64,000 bases of DNA, taken from positions 45,684 through 109,683 of the forward strand of contig CAYWKS010000011.1 of assembly GCA_964458935.1 (NCBI GenBank). Direction: 5' to 3'. Numbering within the stretch: position 1 is the first letter of the stretch; every line of letters begins with the position of its first letter. Positions 54,298-63,003 of this stretch are shown in pieces. The position numbers were made by a program, and so were the translations under genes. Under the pieces are notes generated by a model. The model worked only from the letters and a program-made list of their open reading frames with translations. It had not been told where the DNA came from and did no database searches. Source of the DNA: CAYWKS01 sp964458935 (GTDB lineage: Bacteria; Planctomycetota; Phycisphaerae; Phycisphaerales; Zrk34).

Positions 54298-55263
54298 TTG
54301 GCCGACCCGTTCGACAACCTCAACAACCCCTGGCTCGTGGCGGTCTGGCCCGGCATGGGCAGCGTCGCCATGCTCGCCGGCAGCCACCTCGCCGCCGAGC
54401 TCGACGCCGAGGTCGTCATGGAAATGCCCGGGGACGAGTTCTTCGAGATGCAGCACGTCGAGGTCAGCGATGGCATCGCCGTGGCCGGGCACCTCCCCCG
54501 CAACCTGTTCCTGCTCTGGCGCGACCCCGAGGGGCGGCAGGACCTGATCATCTTCGTCGGCGAAGCCCAGCCTCAGCACAACGGCTTCACGCTCTGCCAG
54601 CGGATCGCCGCCTACGCCGGCCAGTGGAACGTCCGCCGCATCACCACCTTCGCCGCCATGGCCACCCAGCTCCACCCCGCCGACGACGCCGGTGTCTTCG
54701 CCGTCGCCACCAACCCCCAGCTCGCCGCCGAGTGCGCCCAACACGATATGCAACTGCTCAAGCAGGGCCAGGTCAGCGGGCTCAACGGGCTCATGCTCGC
54801 CGCCGCCGCCGAGCACGCCATCCCCGGACTCTGCCTCATGGGCGAGATGCCCTATTTCGCCGTCAACCTCCCCAACCCCCCCGCCGCGCTCGCCGCCCTG
54901 CGAGCCTTCGCCGAACTGTCCGGCGTCGACCTCGACCTCTCTTCGCTTGCCGACCAGGCCGACCACGTCCGACAGCAACTCGAACACATGGTCGAACGCC
55001 TCAGTTCCCCCGACGCCGGCGAGGACGACGAGATCGGCTTCTCACCCCAGGCGTTCAGCCACGGCGAAGAACACGAACCCGACCCCGACGAACACGTGCA
55101 CGCCGATCTCGACCCCGAATCCCGCCGATGGATCGAGTCGCTCTTCGAGCAGGTCCGACAGGACCGCTCCAAGGCCATGCGGCTCAAGAGCGAACTCGAT
55201 CGGCTCGGCGTCTTCAAGCAGTACGAAGATCGCTTCCTCGACCTCTTCCGCAAGGGTGGATGA
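54298..55263 (+). CDS. PAC2 family protein (proteasome-assembly-chaperone-like)
   Basis: A 321-residue protein. The first 220 residues fit the PAC2 fold: WLVAVWPGMGSVAMLAGSHLAAEL, FLLWRDPEGRQDLIIFVGEAQPQ, TFAAMATQ, and GQVSGLNGLMLAAAAEHAIPGLCLMGEMPYF. The C-terminus is acidic then helical (ESRRWIESLFEQVRQDRSKAMRLKSELDR). In eukaryotes and archaea relatives assist proteasome assembly; the bacterial role is unknown, and no proteasome gene is here. Translation begins at TTG 54298, secured by AAAAGGAG six bases upstream. Confidence 0.85.
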   Translation: MADPFDNLNNPWLVAVWPGMGSVAMLAGSHLAAELDAEVVMEMPGDEFFEMQHVEVSDGIAVAGHLPRNLFLLWRDPEGRQDLIIFVGEAQPQHNGFTLCQRIAAYAGQWNVRRITTFAAMATQLHPADDAGVFAVATNPQLAAECAQHDMQLLKQGQVSGLNGLMLAAAAEHAIPGLCLMGEMPYFAVNLPNPPAALAALRAFAELSGVDLDLSSLADQADHVRQQLEHMVERLSSPDAGEDDEIGFSPQAFSHGEEHEPDPDEHVHADLDPESRRWIESLFEQVRQDRSKAMRLKSELDRLGVFKQYEDRFLDLFRKGG

Positions 55264-55317
55264 ACCCCGCGCCGATCTCCGCCGCCCGGCCGACCCGCAC
55301 GCAAGGGCAACCGCACC

Positions 55318-55719
55318 ATGACGCCACAGCCACGCCTCCTTCGCTTCGCCGTCGCCATCGCGTGCCTCACGCTCGTCGCCTGCTCCACCGCTTCGCGGGA
55401 ACTGACCGATGGCGCGTACACCATGACCTCGCTCCGCGGCCAGCCGCTGCCCGAACAGCCGACCATCCGTCTCACCCTCGGCAACGGACGCATCGCCGGC
55501 CACGGTCCGATCAACCGTTGGACCGGGACGCTCGATGAGGATCACCGCGTTGGCCCGCTCGCCAGCACCCGCATGGCCGGCCCGCCCGAATGGATGGACC
55601 TCGAACACCAACTGCTCCAGGCGCTCGACGGCGCGACCCTCCGCCCCGCCAGTCGCGGCCGCATCCACATCATCCGTAACGACAAGGTCGTCGGCCAACT
55701 CGACCCCGCCCCCGAGTAG
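55318..55719 (+). CDS. META-domain lipoprotein (HslJ-like)
   Basis: A 133-residue lipoprotein. Signal peptide with lipobox LVAC (Cys about residue 22), then a META-type domain: LRGQPLPEQPTIRLTLGNGRIAGHGPINRWTG, LASTRMAGPPEWMDLEHQLLQAL. The usual Cys before Asn in the GPCN motif is Ile here (GPIN). The function is unknown; HslJ of E. coli is linked to heat and antibiotic stress. The ATG at 55318 is preceded by AAGGG. It follows the PAC2 gene by 54 bases and may be co-transcribed. Confidence 0.85.
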   Translation: MTPQPRLLRFAVAIACLTLVACSTASRELTDGAYTMTSLRGQPLPEQPTIRLTLGNGRIAGHGPINRWTGTLDEDHRVGPLASTRMAGPPEWMDLEHQLLQALDGATLRPASRGRIHIIRNDKVVGQLDPAPE

Positions 55720-56265
55720 CAGCGCCCGCCGCCGTAGCGCCGCGCACCGCGGCGACCGCACATCCGGCCGGTTGTGCGGTCAATGAAAAAAACTTCATCG
55801 CGTGATCCCGTCGGGACTTACCGCACAGCCGCACCGCTCTCGCGACGGGGCCGTGCGCCGGCCCGCGCGCCTGCGCCCCAGGGTAGAGGGCGCGAGTTTT
55901 AGGGCCAGCCGCACTCGCCCGGCCGCCGCCCAGGCCGCCCGCGCCGCTCCGGTGGGGCCGACATGACACCACGCCACGCGGACTCGACCATGCTCATCGA
56001 CGCTCAAGCCTGTAACCCACGCCGCACCAGGACGATCGAAGCGTCGCCGCGACCCGTGAACCGATCCGCCCTGCCCCCGGGCCTGACCGCCCGGCCAGGG
56101 GCGGACAACCCCCCGGCGACACCGCAAAACATTGATATCAAATGCCTTAGGTCACGTGACCGGGCGGGTGGACCCCGTGGGCGGACACGCGACCCCGTGG
56201 CGCGCGCGCAACCGTCGCCGTCGGCACCGCACCGCGACGGGCTGACTCACGAATCGCCGCTGCAT
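55720..56265. other. Gene-free 546-base region between convergent genes
   Basis: Open frames are short or are antisense extensions of the downstream gene, rich in Arg, Pro and Gly, and lack ribosome-binding sites. A small inverted repeat TGAA-AAAAAC-TTCA is at about 55784-55797. Nothing resembles a tRNA or a large RNA. As both flanking genes point into it, it should contain terminators, but I see no hairpin with a U tract. Confidence 0.45.
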
Positions 56266-56859
56266 TCAGGGTTCGAGGTTGCCACGATCCGGCGCGAGCT
56301 TCATCAGCGTCGGCAGAAGGTAGTTGGCATTCTTATAGACGAACACCTGCCCGGAGATGATGAACGGCACCGCCTCGCCGCGATCCTCCACGATCTGCTC
56401 CATGTCTTCGAGCATGCGGCAAGGCATCAGGTACATCGGCGGGTCGTCGAGATTGTTGCGGTCGGCGTCAAACACGAACAGCCACGGGCTCGCCCCGCCG
56501 GTCGCACGCATCATCCGACCCCGACGCAGCACGACAAACTGCCCTTCACGCTTCAGGTCCGCTTCACCCACGCCCGGCGCGGTGCCCAGCGGCCTGGCCG
56601 CCCGCCCCTCCACCCCGCCATCGCCGCCACGCGGACGCGCCGGCTCGATCAACGGGTTCTCCGATCGACGACGCAGCAACTCGTTCAACACGCGCTCGGC
56701 GGTCGGGTCGCCCGACGGCGCCGCGGCGTCCGGCGACTCCGACGCGGGCGACGGCGTTTGGACCGACGGCTTGTCGGCTTGCGGTCCCTCGCTCTGCGCC
56801 AACGCCAGCCCCAGCGGCAGCATCACCAACACGACGCCCATTCGCAGCTTCCAGCCCAT
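56266..56859 (-). CDS. Secreted hypothetical protein
   Basis: A 197-residue exported protein. A signal peptide (about 1-21, MGVVLVMLPLGLALAQ) is followed by a Pro/Ser/Ala-rich linker and a compact C-terminal domain with REGQFVVLRRGRMMRA, WLFVFDADRN, YLMPCRMLEDM and FIISGQVFVYKNANYLLPTLM. The domain recurs in planctomycetes in my memory but has no known function. AGGAGG six bases before the ATG fixes the start. It is 20 bases behind the PIN/TRAM gene on the same strand, so they form an operon. Confidence 0.7.
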   Translation of the reverse strand: MGWKLRMGVVLVMLPLGLALAQSEGPQADKPSVQTPSPASESPDAAAPSGDPTAERVLNELLRRRSENPLIEPARPRGGDGGVEGRAARPLGTAPGVGEADLKREGQFVVLRRGRMMRATGGASPWLFVFDADRNNLDDPPMYLMPCRMLEDMEQIVEDRGEAVPFIISGQVFVYKNANYLLPTLMKLAPDRGNLEP

Positions 56860-56879
56860 GATCAGCCTCCTGTGCTTGG

Positions 56880-58004
56880 TTACGGTTGGGGCGGCGCCGA
56901 CGCATCGGCTTTGCGCCGCGACGCCGCTGCGGTCGGGCGGCTCGACGCCGACGCACCGGCGTGCCCTTCGCCACGACGACCGAAGATCATCCGACCCGCT
57001 GATGTCTGTAACACGCTCGTCACCACCACCTCCAGCGACTGGCCGATCTTCTCTCGTCCCTCCTCCACGACCACCATCGTCCCATCGTCGAGATACCCCA
57101 CGCCCTGCTCCGGGCCCTCGCCCGACTTGATCAACTGCACTTGCATCCGCTCGCCGGGCAGCACGACCGGCCGCAACGCCTCGGCCAGCGTGTTGATGTT
57201 GATCACGTCCACGTTGCGCACCTCGGCGATCTTCGCGAGGTTGAAGTCCGTCGTGATCAGGCGGGCGTGCAGGTCCTGGCTCAACGCCACCAGCTTCTGG
57301 TCCACCGTCGCGCCCTGCGCGTCGGCGTCCTCCACGCTCACGTCCAGCAGCGGGTGGTTCTGCAACTTGGTCAGGATGTCCAGGCCGCGGCGGCCCCGCG
57401 CCCGCTTGAGCTTGTCCGATGCGTCGGCGATCGTCTGCAATTCGTCCAGCACGAACCGAGGCACAATGATCAGCCCCGCCAGCACCTGCGTCTGGGCGAT
57501 GTCCAGCACCCGACCGTCCACGATCGCCGAGGTGTCCAGCACCATCGGCCTCGGACCGCGGATCTGCTTCGTGAATTCCACGTACGGGATGACGAACCGG
57601 AAGTCGTCCTTGGTCTGCAGGATCACGCTGATCGCCGCGAACACGCAGACCACCCCGATGAACACCTTCAATCCCAGGAAAAGCGTCTCGTAGCTTGCGC
57701 CCTGGCCCTCGACGGCCTCCATCCGCTGCACCACGAACTGCACGTAGTCCACGAGGAAGCTGAACGCGTAAGCGCCGATCATGCCCACGATCAGACCCAG
57801 CACGACGCCGGACAAGGCGCTCAGTCGCTTCCGCGGCGTGTAGATGTCCAGGAGGATGACGCCGATGCTCAGCCCCATCGCCAGCCCGACCATCAGGAAG
57901 ATCTTGCCCTCGTCGCCGGGCTCCTGGAAGGTGCGGACGGCGAACAGGGCGGCGACGGCCGCCGACATCAGGACAAACAGGCCTCGCAGGATCAACTGCA
58001 TCAT
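56880..58004 (-). CDS. Membrane PIN/TRAM-domain protein (YacL-like)
   Basis: A 374-residue protein with four hydrophobic helices in the first 130 residues, a PIN (nuclease-fold) domain starting at MVLDTSAIVDGRVLDI with the acidic residues Asp and Glu of the family (FVLDELQ, ITTDFNL), and a C-terminal TRAM domain (LPGERMQVQLIKSGEG to TSVLQTSAGRMIFG). Bacillus YacL has this layout; its role is not settled. Start ATG 58004 has GGAAGCGG upstream. A TACACT box lies about 55 bases before the start on the minus strand. Confidence 0.88.
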   Translation of the reverse strand: MMQLILRGLFVLMSAAVAALFAVRTFQEPGDEGKIFLMVGLAMGLSIGVILLDIYTPRKRLSALSGVVLGLIVGMIGAYAFSFLVDYVQFVVQRMEAVEGQGASYETLFLGLKVFIGVVCVFAAISVILQTKDDFRFVIPYVEFTKQIRGPRPMVLDTSAIVDGRVLDIAQTQVLAGLIIVPRFVLDELQTIADASDKLKRARGRRGLDILTKLQNHPLLDVSVEDADAQGATVDQKLVALSQDLHARLITTDFNLAKIAEVRNVDVININTLAEALRPVVLPGERMQVQLIKSGEGPEQGVGYLDDGTMVVVEEGREKIGQSLEVVVTSVLQTSAGRMIFGRRGEGHAGASASSRPTAAASRRKADASAPPQP

Positions 58005-58083
58005 GGTCCGCTTCCGCCGGCATCGGGCGCTCCGGCCGCCAACGCCGTTGCTGATCCCACAGTGTAGCCGATCGGGCCGCCCT

Positions 58084-58560
58084 TCACCGGACGCGACGGG
58101 GCGATCGATGCCGCGCCACGATGCCCTTGCTGATCAGCAGTTGGCGGATGGACTCGTCGATCAGGCCGATCGTGCGCACCGCCTGCTCGTCGGTGATCCG
58201 TTCGGCGCGGATCATCTGCCGTTCGCTCTCCAGAACCGCGGCGACCTTGCGCAGCGCGTTGAGACCGGCGTCCAGCGCCGCGGCCGGGTCCGATCCGTTC
58301 GATCGCTCATCGCACGCATCCACGTCATCGCGCCACTCGACGACGACCGGCATGCCGCTGGTGAACATCTCCGCGAGCTTGCGGCGGGCCTGGGCGTTCG
58401 CCAGTCGGTGCGTCAGTTGCCGCACCTCCTCGAAGTCCGGTTGGCTCTCGCCATTGATCCAGCGATACACCGTGGATTCGCCGCGGCCGGTCAGTTCGGC
58501 GATCTCTCGCACGGTGGTGTGCTTTTCCTGCACAAGTCGTTGCAGCATGTTCGCAAGCAT
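58084..58560 (-). CDS. HTH DNA-binding regulator
   Basis: A 158-residue protein with an N-terminal helix-turn-helix: LVQEKHTTVREIAELTGRGESTVYRWINGES fits the Xre/Cro type. The rest is helical with acidic patches and no recognised sensor domain. Start 58560 (MLANMLQRL) is chosen because it begins the HTH helix run; no good ribosome-binding site is seen, and the next ATG at 58548 is also possible. A palindrome (GTTCGC-5-GCGAAC) lies 193 bases upstream. Its targets are unknown. Confidence 0.7.
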   Translation of the reverse strand: MLANMLQRLVQEKHTTVREIAELTGRGESTVYRWINGESQPDFEEVRQLTHRLANAQARRKLAEMFTSGMPVVVEWRDDVDACDERSNGSDPAAALDAGLNALRKVAAVLESERQMIRAERITDEQAVRTIGLIDESIRQLLISKGIVARHRSPRRVR

Positions 58561-59128
58561 GGGTTCGTTCCCGATTGGGCGCACGGCGGCCGGCCCCGAA
58601 CTTCGGCGGGCCGCAACGCACGTCACGGTTCAGGCCCTCACTGCAACAGGGCCGCAATCCCTATGGCCACGGCAACTGACTCACATCGCAACCGCTGGCG
58701 GTCGTTGTCCGAGCGCGCCGCGTTGCCGCTGGTTCCGGTTCTGTCTGTTCATGTTCGCGCCTTGCGAACGTTGTGCATGGTGCATCAAGAAAGGGGCCGG
58801 GTTACCTTGCGCATATTGTCACGAATTGCCGCACACGAATCCAGAAAAATCCCGGCGGCCGTGCCATGCAAGTGACACAGGGCCGCGCCGATTCTCCAGT
58901 GCGTCGCGCCGCACACCGACTTGCCCACCGCCGACGCTGTGCTACACTGCCACGATCAAGTGGTCGTCGAGGTATCGGCCCGTTCATGTGGACGGCGCCT
59001 GGCGTCGGTCGGCGACCCGCGCTTGCCAGCACAGCAGGCCACGCCTGATCGGTCGATGACGCCCGACCCATCACGCGTGGCCTTATCCTTTGGCCGCCCG
59101 GCCCTCGCCCCGCGGCATGGAGACAGAC
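58561..59128. other. Regulatory region between an HTH regulator and trigger factor
   Basis: No secure gene in 568 bases. It contains a 17-base palindrome (58753-58769), a TACACT hexamer near 58942 that could be a trigger-factor -10 box with a leader of about 180 bases, and a 102-codon plus-strand frame from 58751 that is rich in cysteines (listed as a finding). The GC content is lower around 58750-58860 than in the neighbouring genes. Confidence 0.45.
58753..58769. promoter_or_regulatory. Palindromic site GTTCGC-N5-GCGAAC
   Basis: Perfect 6-bp arms around GCCTT, upstream of the trigger-factor gene and 193 bases from the start of an HTH regulator. A candidate operator; the protein that binds it is not known. 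Confidence 0.4.
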
Positions 59129-60541
59129 ATGACCGATCCCGACACCGCACCCGCCGGCACCCCCGACGACCTCGCCGCCGACAAGCTCGAGCAGGAGGTC
59201 AGCATCGATGACGTCGGCCCGGCGCGGAAGAAGATCTCCATCAAGGTGCCCGAGTCCCGCATCAACGACAAGCTCGACGAGAGCCTCGAGCAACTGCAGG
59301 AAGAGGCCGCCGTCCCCGGCTTCCGCCGCGGCCGGGCGCCCATGCGACTCATCGAGAAGCGGTTCGGCTCCGACGTCCGCTCCGAGGTCAAGAGCCGCAT
59401 CATCGCCGAGTCCTACACGCAGGTCGTCGAGGACAATGACATGAAGGTCATCGGCGAGCCCGACGTCAAGGACGCCGACGAGATCGAGCTGCCCGAGTCC
59501 GGGCCGATGTCCTTCGATATCGAGGTCGAGGTCGCACCCGAGTTCGACCTGCCCGACCTTTCCGGGCTCGAGGTCACGCGGACCCGCCGCCCTGTCACCG
59601 ACGATCAGGTCGAGGCGGAGATCGACCGCTACCGCGAGATGCAGGGCAAGCTCCAGTCGGTCGAGGACGCGGTCCGGGAGAACGACTTCATCACCGCCGA
59701 TGTGATCATCCGCGACGACACCGGCGAAGTCATCGAGGAGAAGACCGACGCCAACATCTACATGCCCGGCGAATCGCGCGACTACCGCGGCCAGATCAGC
59801 GGTATCCTTGTGGCCGACCTCGGCAAGCAACTCGACGGCGCCAAGGCCGGCCAGACCGTCACGGTCAACACCACCGGCCCCGACGGCCACGAGAATGAGA
59901 AGATCCGCGGGCAGGCCATCGCCGCCGAAGTGGCGATCAAGAAGGTCGAGCGGGTCGAGCCGGCGCCGCTGGAGGACATGATCCAGGCGCTGGGCATGGA
60001 TGACGAGCAGCAGCTCCGCGACCAGATCCGCTCGCACCTCGAACAACGCGTCGAGGCTGAGCAGCAGGGCGACATGCAGAAGCAGGTCACCGACGCCATC
60101 CTCGAGAAGGTCGACATCGCGCTGCCCGAGGGGCTGAGTGAACGGCAGACCGAGCGGATTCACCAGCGTCGGGCGATGGAGCTGTTGTATCGCGGCGCCA
60201 GCGCCCAGGACATCGACCAGAACCTCGCCGAGCTTCGGGCCGAGTCCCAGGCCGAAGCCCAGCGCGAGCTGAAGCTGTACTTCATCCTGAACAAGTATGC
60301 CGAGAAGCTCGAGGTGGAGGTTTCCGAGGGCGAGGTGAACGGCCGCATCGCGCAGATGGCCATGCAGTCCGGTCGACGACCGGAGAAGATGCGCCAGGAA
60401 ATGGCTCAGTCCGGCCGACTCGAACAACTGTTCATCCAGTTGCGCGAGCAGAAGGTGATCGAGAAGCTGCTCGAGGACGCGAAGATCACCGAGGCCGCGC
60501 CGGATGAGCAGCAGCCCAAGGATGTCGGCGAGTCGGGGTGA
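59129..60541 (+). CDS. tig: Trigger factor (ribosome-associated chaperone)
   Basis: A 470-residue chaperone and peptidyl-prolyl isomerase that binds at the ribosome exit tunnel. The ribosome-binding signature VPGFRRGRAPMRLIEKRFG is near residue 70; a short FKBP-like domain (about 170-250) and a long helical C-terminal domain follow. The N-terminal extension is acidic. Start 59129 (MTDPD) is chosen because GGAG lies six bases before it; the ATG at 59117 is less likely. clpX follows 2.5 kb downstream on the same strand, but clpP is not between them. Confidence 0.94.
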   Translation: MTDPDTAPAGTPDDLAADKLEQEVSIDDVGPARKKISIKVPESRINDKLDESLEQLQEEAAVPGFRRGRAPMRLIEKRFGSDVRSEVKSRIIAESYTQVVEDNDMKVIGEPDVKDADEIELPESGPMSFDIEVEVAPEFDLPDLSGLEVTRTRRPVTDDQVEAEIDRYREMQGKLQSVEDAVRENDFITADVIIRDDTGEVIEEKTDANIYMPGESRDYRGQISGILVADLGKQLDGAKAGQTVTVNTTGPDGHENEKIRGQAIAAEVAIKKVERVEPAPLEDMIQALGMDDEQQLRDQIRSHLEQRVEAEQQGDMQKQVTDAILEKVDIALPEGLSERQTERIHQRRAMELLYRGASAQDIDQNLAELRAESQAEAQRELKLYFILNKYAEKLEVEVSEGEVNGRIAQMAMQSGRRPEKMRQEMAQSGRLEQLFIQLREQKVIEKLLEDAKITEAAPDEQQPKDVGESG

Positions 60542-60547
60542 CCCGCC

Positions 60548-61297
60548 TCACGTGGCCTGCACCGCGTCGACGCCCACGGGCAACAGGTCGAGCCGCAGCC
60601 GCTGGGCCCACGAGCAGAAGACGGCCAGCACGGCGTTGAAGGTCTGGCCGTCGATGATCAGGTCGTAGCGGATCAGGCCAGCCGTGTCGGTGCGGCACAA
60701 CCGCACGGCGTCGCCAACGACGTCCATGACGCGATGTTCGCCGCGTGCCATGTCGGCCGCCGCCTCGCACTCCAGCGCCGCCAGCAGCCTGATCGCATCG
60801 GGCCCGACCAGCGCCAGGCGTTGCACCGCGAGCGTCAGGTCGTCGATCCGCCCGCCGACGTCATCGGTCCGCCGGCTGATGCACGCCATCAACTCGGGTA
60901 TGCGGCGTCGCGGCGTGCTCAGCCACATGCAGCCGTCGTCCATGAACAGGTCGATGGGCACGGGCTCGGCGTCGCCGTTGACGGTGATGTGGCCGGCGGC
61001 CCCGCGGCCGCTCGGCAGCGTCGCCGCGTCGATCGTGCAGATCTCACCCAGCCGCTCCGCCGCCTGCGACCCGCGGAGGCACGCCCAACCTTCGGTCGCC
61101 CGATCGGCCAGGCCCACGCCCGCCTGCACGGCCCGCCGCTCCGCCTCGGGCAAACTCATGTGTCGCGCAACGAACAATTCGCCGCACGCGTGATGCTGCG
61201 AGTCATCGAACTGCACGCCGGGCTGCAACGTCGCGAGCAACGCACTTGGATGCACAGCCAACTCCCGAGTGAACGTGGCTTGAGCACAGTTTACCAT
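60548..61297 (-). CDS. GcvT/YgfZ-fold protein, divergent
   Basis: A 249-residue protein that resembles the T-protein fold by pattern: AGVGLADRATEGWACLRGSQAAERLG, PIDLFMDDGCMWLSTP, and VQRLALVGPDAIRLLAAL. The Cys-containing signature of YgfZ (KGCYxGQE) is absent, and the protein is shorter than either GcvT or YgfZ, so the role is unclear; a folate-binding oxidase subunit (sarcosine oxidase gamma type) is one option. Start 61297 has ACAGG directly upstream. It is convergent with trigger factor, the stops 6 bases apart. Confidence 0.6.
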   Translation of the reverse strand: MVNCAQATFTRELAVHPSALLATLQPGVQFDDSQHHACGELFVARHMSLPEAERRAVQAGVGLADRATEGWACLRGSQAAERLGEICTIDAATLPSGRGAAGHITVNGDAEPVPIDLFMDDGCMWLSTPRRRIPELMACISRRTDDVGGRIDDLTLAVQRLALVGPDAIRLLAALECEAAADMARGEHRVMDVVGDAVRLCRTDTAGLIRYDLIIDGQTFNAVLAVFCSWAQRLRLDLLPVGVDAVQAT

Positions 61298-61385
61298 CCT
61301 GTCGCCCGCCGCCCATAAGAAAAGGAAGGCCGAGGGCAACGCACCCTCGACCTCGGGTCGAACAGTCACAGGTTCGATTCGAACA

Positions 61386-62318
61386 TCACGGCAGCAGTAC
61401 CGTGTCGATCACATGAATCACCCCGTTAGCAGCCTTGATGTCAGCGATGATCACCTTGGCGTCGCCGATCATAACCGTCGTCTTCTTGCTCTTGCCGTAG
61501 CCCTTGGTCTTCACCGCCACGTCGAGCGTACCGCCCTGCAGCGTCTTCACCGCATCGAGCTTGACGACCTTCTCACTGGCCACCGCCCCGGACGCCACGT
61601 GGTAGGTGAGGATGCTCTTGAGCTTGTCAATGTTGGCCGGCTCGAGCAGCGACTGCACCGTGCCATCAGGCAGCTTCGCGAACGCGGCGTTGGTCGGTGC
61701 GAACACCGTGAACGGCCCGGGCTGCTGCAGGGCATCGACCAATCCCGCAGCCTTCAGGGCCGCCACCAGCGTGGTGAAGCGGCTGTCCGCGGCTGCAATG
61801 CCGACGATGTCGCGAGGGATTAGAACCTCATCGATAACGTGGATAACACCGTTGGACGCCATGACATCGGTCTTCACAATGTTGACGCCATTGACCTTGG
61901 CGGCACCGTTGGTTGACGCGATGCTGAGCGGCTGGCCGTACAACGTGCTGGCCGTGCCGGCACTGAGAGCAGCCTTCGCCTTGACCTTGGCGGGCACGAC
62001 ATGGAGCAGCAGCACCTGCTTCAACGCCTGCTTGTCGGCGAGCAACGCGTCCAGCGCCCCCTCGGGCAGCTTGGCGAACGCCTCGTCGGTGGGGGCGAAC
62101 ACGGTGAACGGGCCCTTGTTGGCGAGTGTGTCGGCAAGCCCCGCCTTGGTCGCGGCGGTCAGCAGCGTGTTGAACATCCCGACACTGCTGGCAGTCTGGA
62201 CCAGGTTGGCCTTGTCGTGGCTGTGCTTGTGGTGGCCGGCCTCGACGCTGAGCGCCACGACACCCAAGGCGACCGCGAAAGAGGTAACGTGCAGAGTTTT
62301 GATGATTCGTCCTGACAT
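61386..62318 (-). CDS. Secreted protein with two fasciclin (FAS1) domains
   Basis: A 310-residue exported protein. Signal peptide about 1-27 (ending SVEAG), then His-rich HHKHSHDK, and two FAS1 domains, each with the typical GPFTVFAPTDEAFAKLP or GPFTVFAPTNAAFAKLP block and NGVIHVID(E/T)VL(I/L)P ending. FAS1 proteins mediate adhesion or matrix interactions. Start 62318 is chosen because GGAG lies 9 bases before it; the ATG at 62327 has no room for it. A full promoter with a dyad next to the -10 box lies upstream. Confidence 0.93.
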   Translation of the reverse strand: MSGRIIKTLHVTSFAVALGVVALSVEAGHHKHSHDKANLVQTASSVGMFNTLLTAATKAGLADTLANKGPFTVFAPTDEAFAKLPEGALDALLADKQALKQVLLLHVVPAKVKAKAALSAGTASTLYGQPLSIASTNGAAKVNGVNIVKTDVMASNGVIHVIDEVLIPRDIVGIAAADSRFTTLVAALKAAGLVDALQQPGPFTVFAPTNAAFAKLPDGTVQSLLEPANIDKLKSILTYHVASGAVASEKVVKLDAVKTLQGGTLDVAVKTKGYGKSKKTTVMIGDAKVIIADIKAANGVIHVIDTVLLP

Positions 62319-62390
62319 GGCGGACATCTCCGTTGGTAGCTTTCATGCCGCGACCCGCCGTGCATGAAATCGTTCAATTCGTTCATGTGA

Positions 62391-62419
62391 ACATTAGCAT
62401 ATCCGGCATCCCTTGGCAA
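62391..62419 (-). promoter_or_regulatory. Sigma70-type promoter of the fasciclin gene with adjacent dyad
   Basis: On the minus strand TTGCCA (62414-62419), 17 bases, TAATGT (62391-62396). GTTCA-TG-TGAAC (62381-62392) overlaps the end of the -10 box and could be an operator. Another GTTCA sits 9 bases further down. Confidence 0.55.
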
Positions 62420-62537
62420 CAGTAATCGCCTTCGATTGCCAGTTTCGCACAAGTGGTTGTTCAAAAGCATCTTGCGCAACATTTGCCATGTCCGCCCGAT
62501 GGCATGTGGCGATAATATAACGGTCAAAACAGCCGCA

Positions 62538-62567
62538 TTGCATGCCCGCGGTCGGGCGTTCTACACT
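62538..62567 (+). promoter_or_regulatory. Promoter of a leaderless transcript (TTGCAT-18-TACACT)
   Basis: TTGCAT (62538-62543), 18 bases, TACACT (62562-62567), then GTGACGC (7 bases) and the GTG start at 62575. Confidence 0.5.
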
Positions 62568-62574
62568 GTGACGC

Positions 62575-62946
62575 GTGAACTGCATGCCCCCGATCCTTGC
62601 CGAACGCGTGGACCTGCCCACGGACGTGTTCATCTGGGCCGGTGTGCTGATCGCCGCGGTGCTCGTGCTGTTTGCCGTGGCGACGGCGATCAAGCGGAAG
62701 CTGGAGGCGACGCCCGGGCCGAGCGGCGACCAACCGCCGTTCACACTGGACGAGCTGCGGCGGATGCGAGCGGCGGGCCGCATCGACGAGACCGAATACG
62801 AACGGGCGCGGGCGGCGATTGTGGCGATGACGCGCGGGGCAGTTGCGGCACCGTTGCTATCGAGCCCTGACGCGAGCAACCAGCGAGGCGAAGAAGCGGA
62901 TCCACGCGCGGAAAATGGCGCGACGCAAAAGGAGCCGAATCCGTGA
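62575..62946 (+). CDS. Small membrane protein with SHOCT-like C-terminal motif
   Basis: A 123-residue protein: one transmembrane helix (about 18-40, VFIWAGVLIAAVLVLFAVATAI), then a cytoplasmic part with FTLDELRRMRAAGRIDETEYERARAAIV, the pattern of short C-terminal oligomerisation (SHOCT) motifs, and a charged tail. GTG 62575 is the start, supported by a TACACT box 7 bases upstream and the absence of a Shine-Dalgarno. clpX lies downstream after 134 bases. The function is unknown. Confidence 0.65.
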   Translation: MNCMPPILAERVDLPTDVFIWAGVLIAAVLVLFAVATAIKRKLEATPGPSGDQPPFTLDELRRMRAAGRIDETEYERARAAIVAMTRGAVAAPLLSSPDASNQRGEEADPRAENGATQKEPNP

Positions 62947-63003
62947 CGCAGGGCGTCCGTTCGTGTAGATTGGTGGTCAAGGGATGCGAGATTCAGGCCG
63001 ATG

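Noticed and set aside
55963..57693. A 576-codon plus-strand frame
   Set aside because: It covers a non-coding stretch and then runs antisense to a secreted protein and the PIN/TRAM gene. The translation is low-complexity.
62381..62392. LexA box before the fasciclin gene
   Set aside because: Gram-positive-type LexA boxes have GAAC on the left and GTTC on the right; here the order is reversed.
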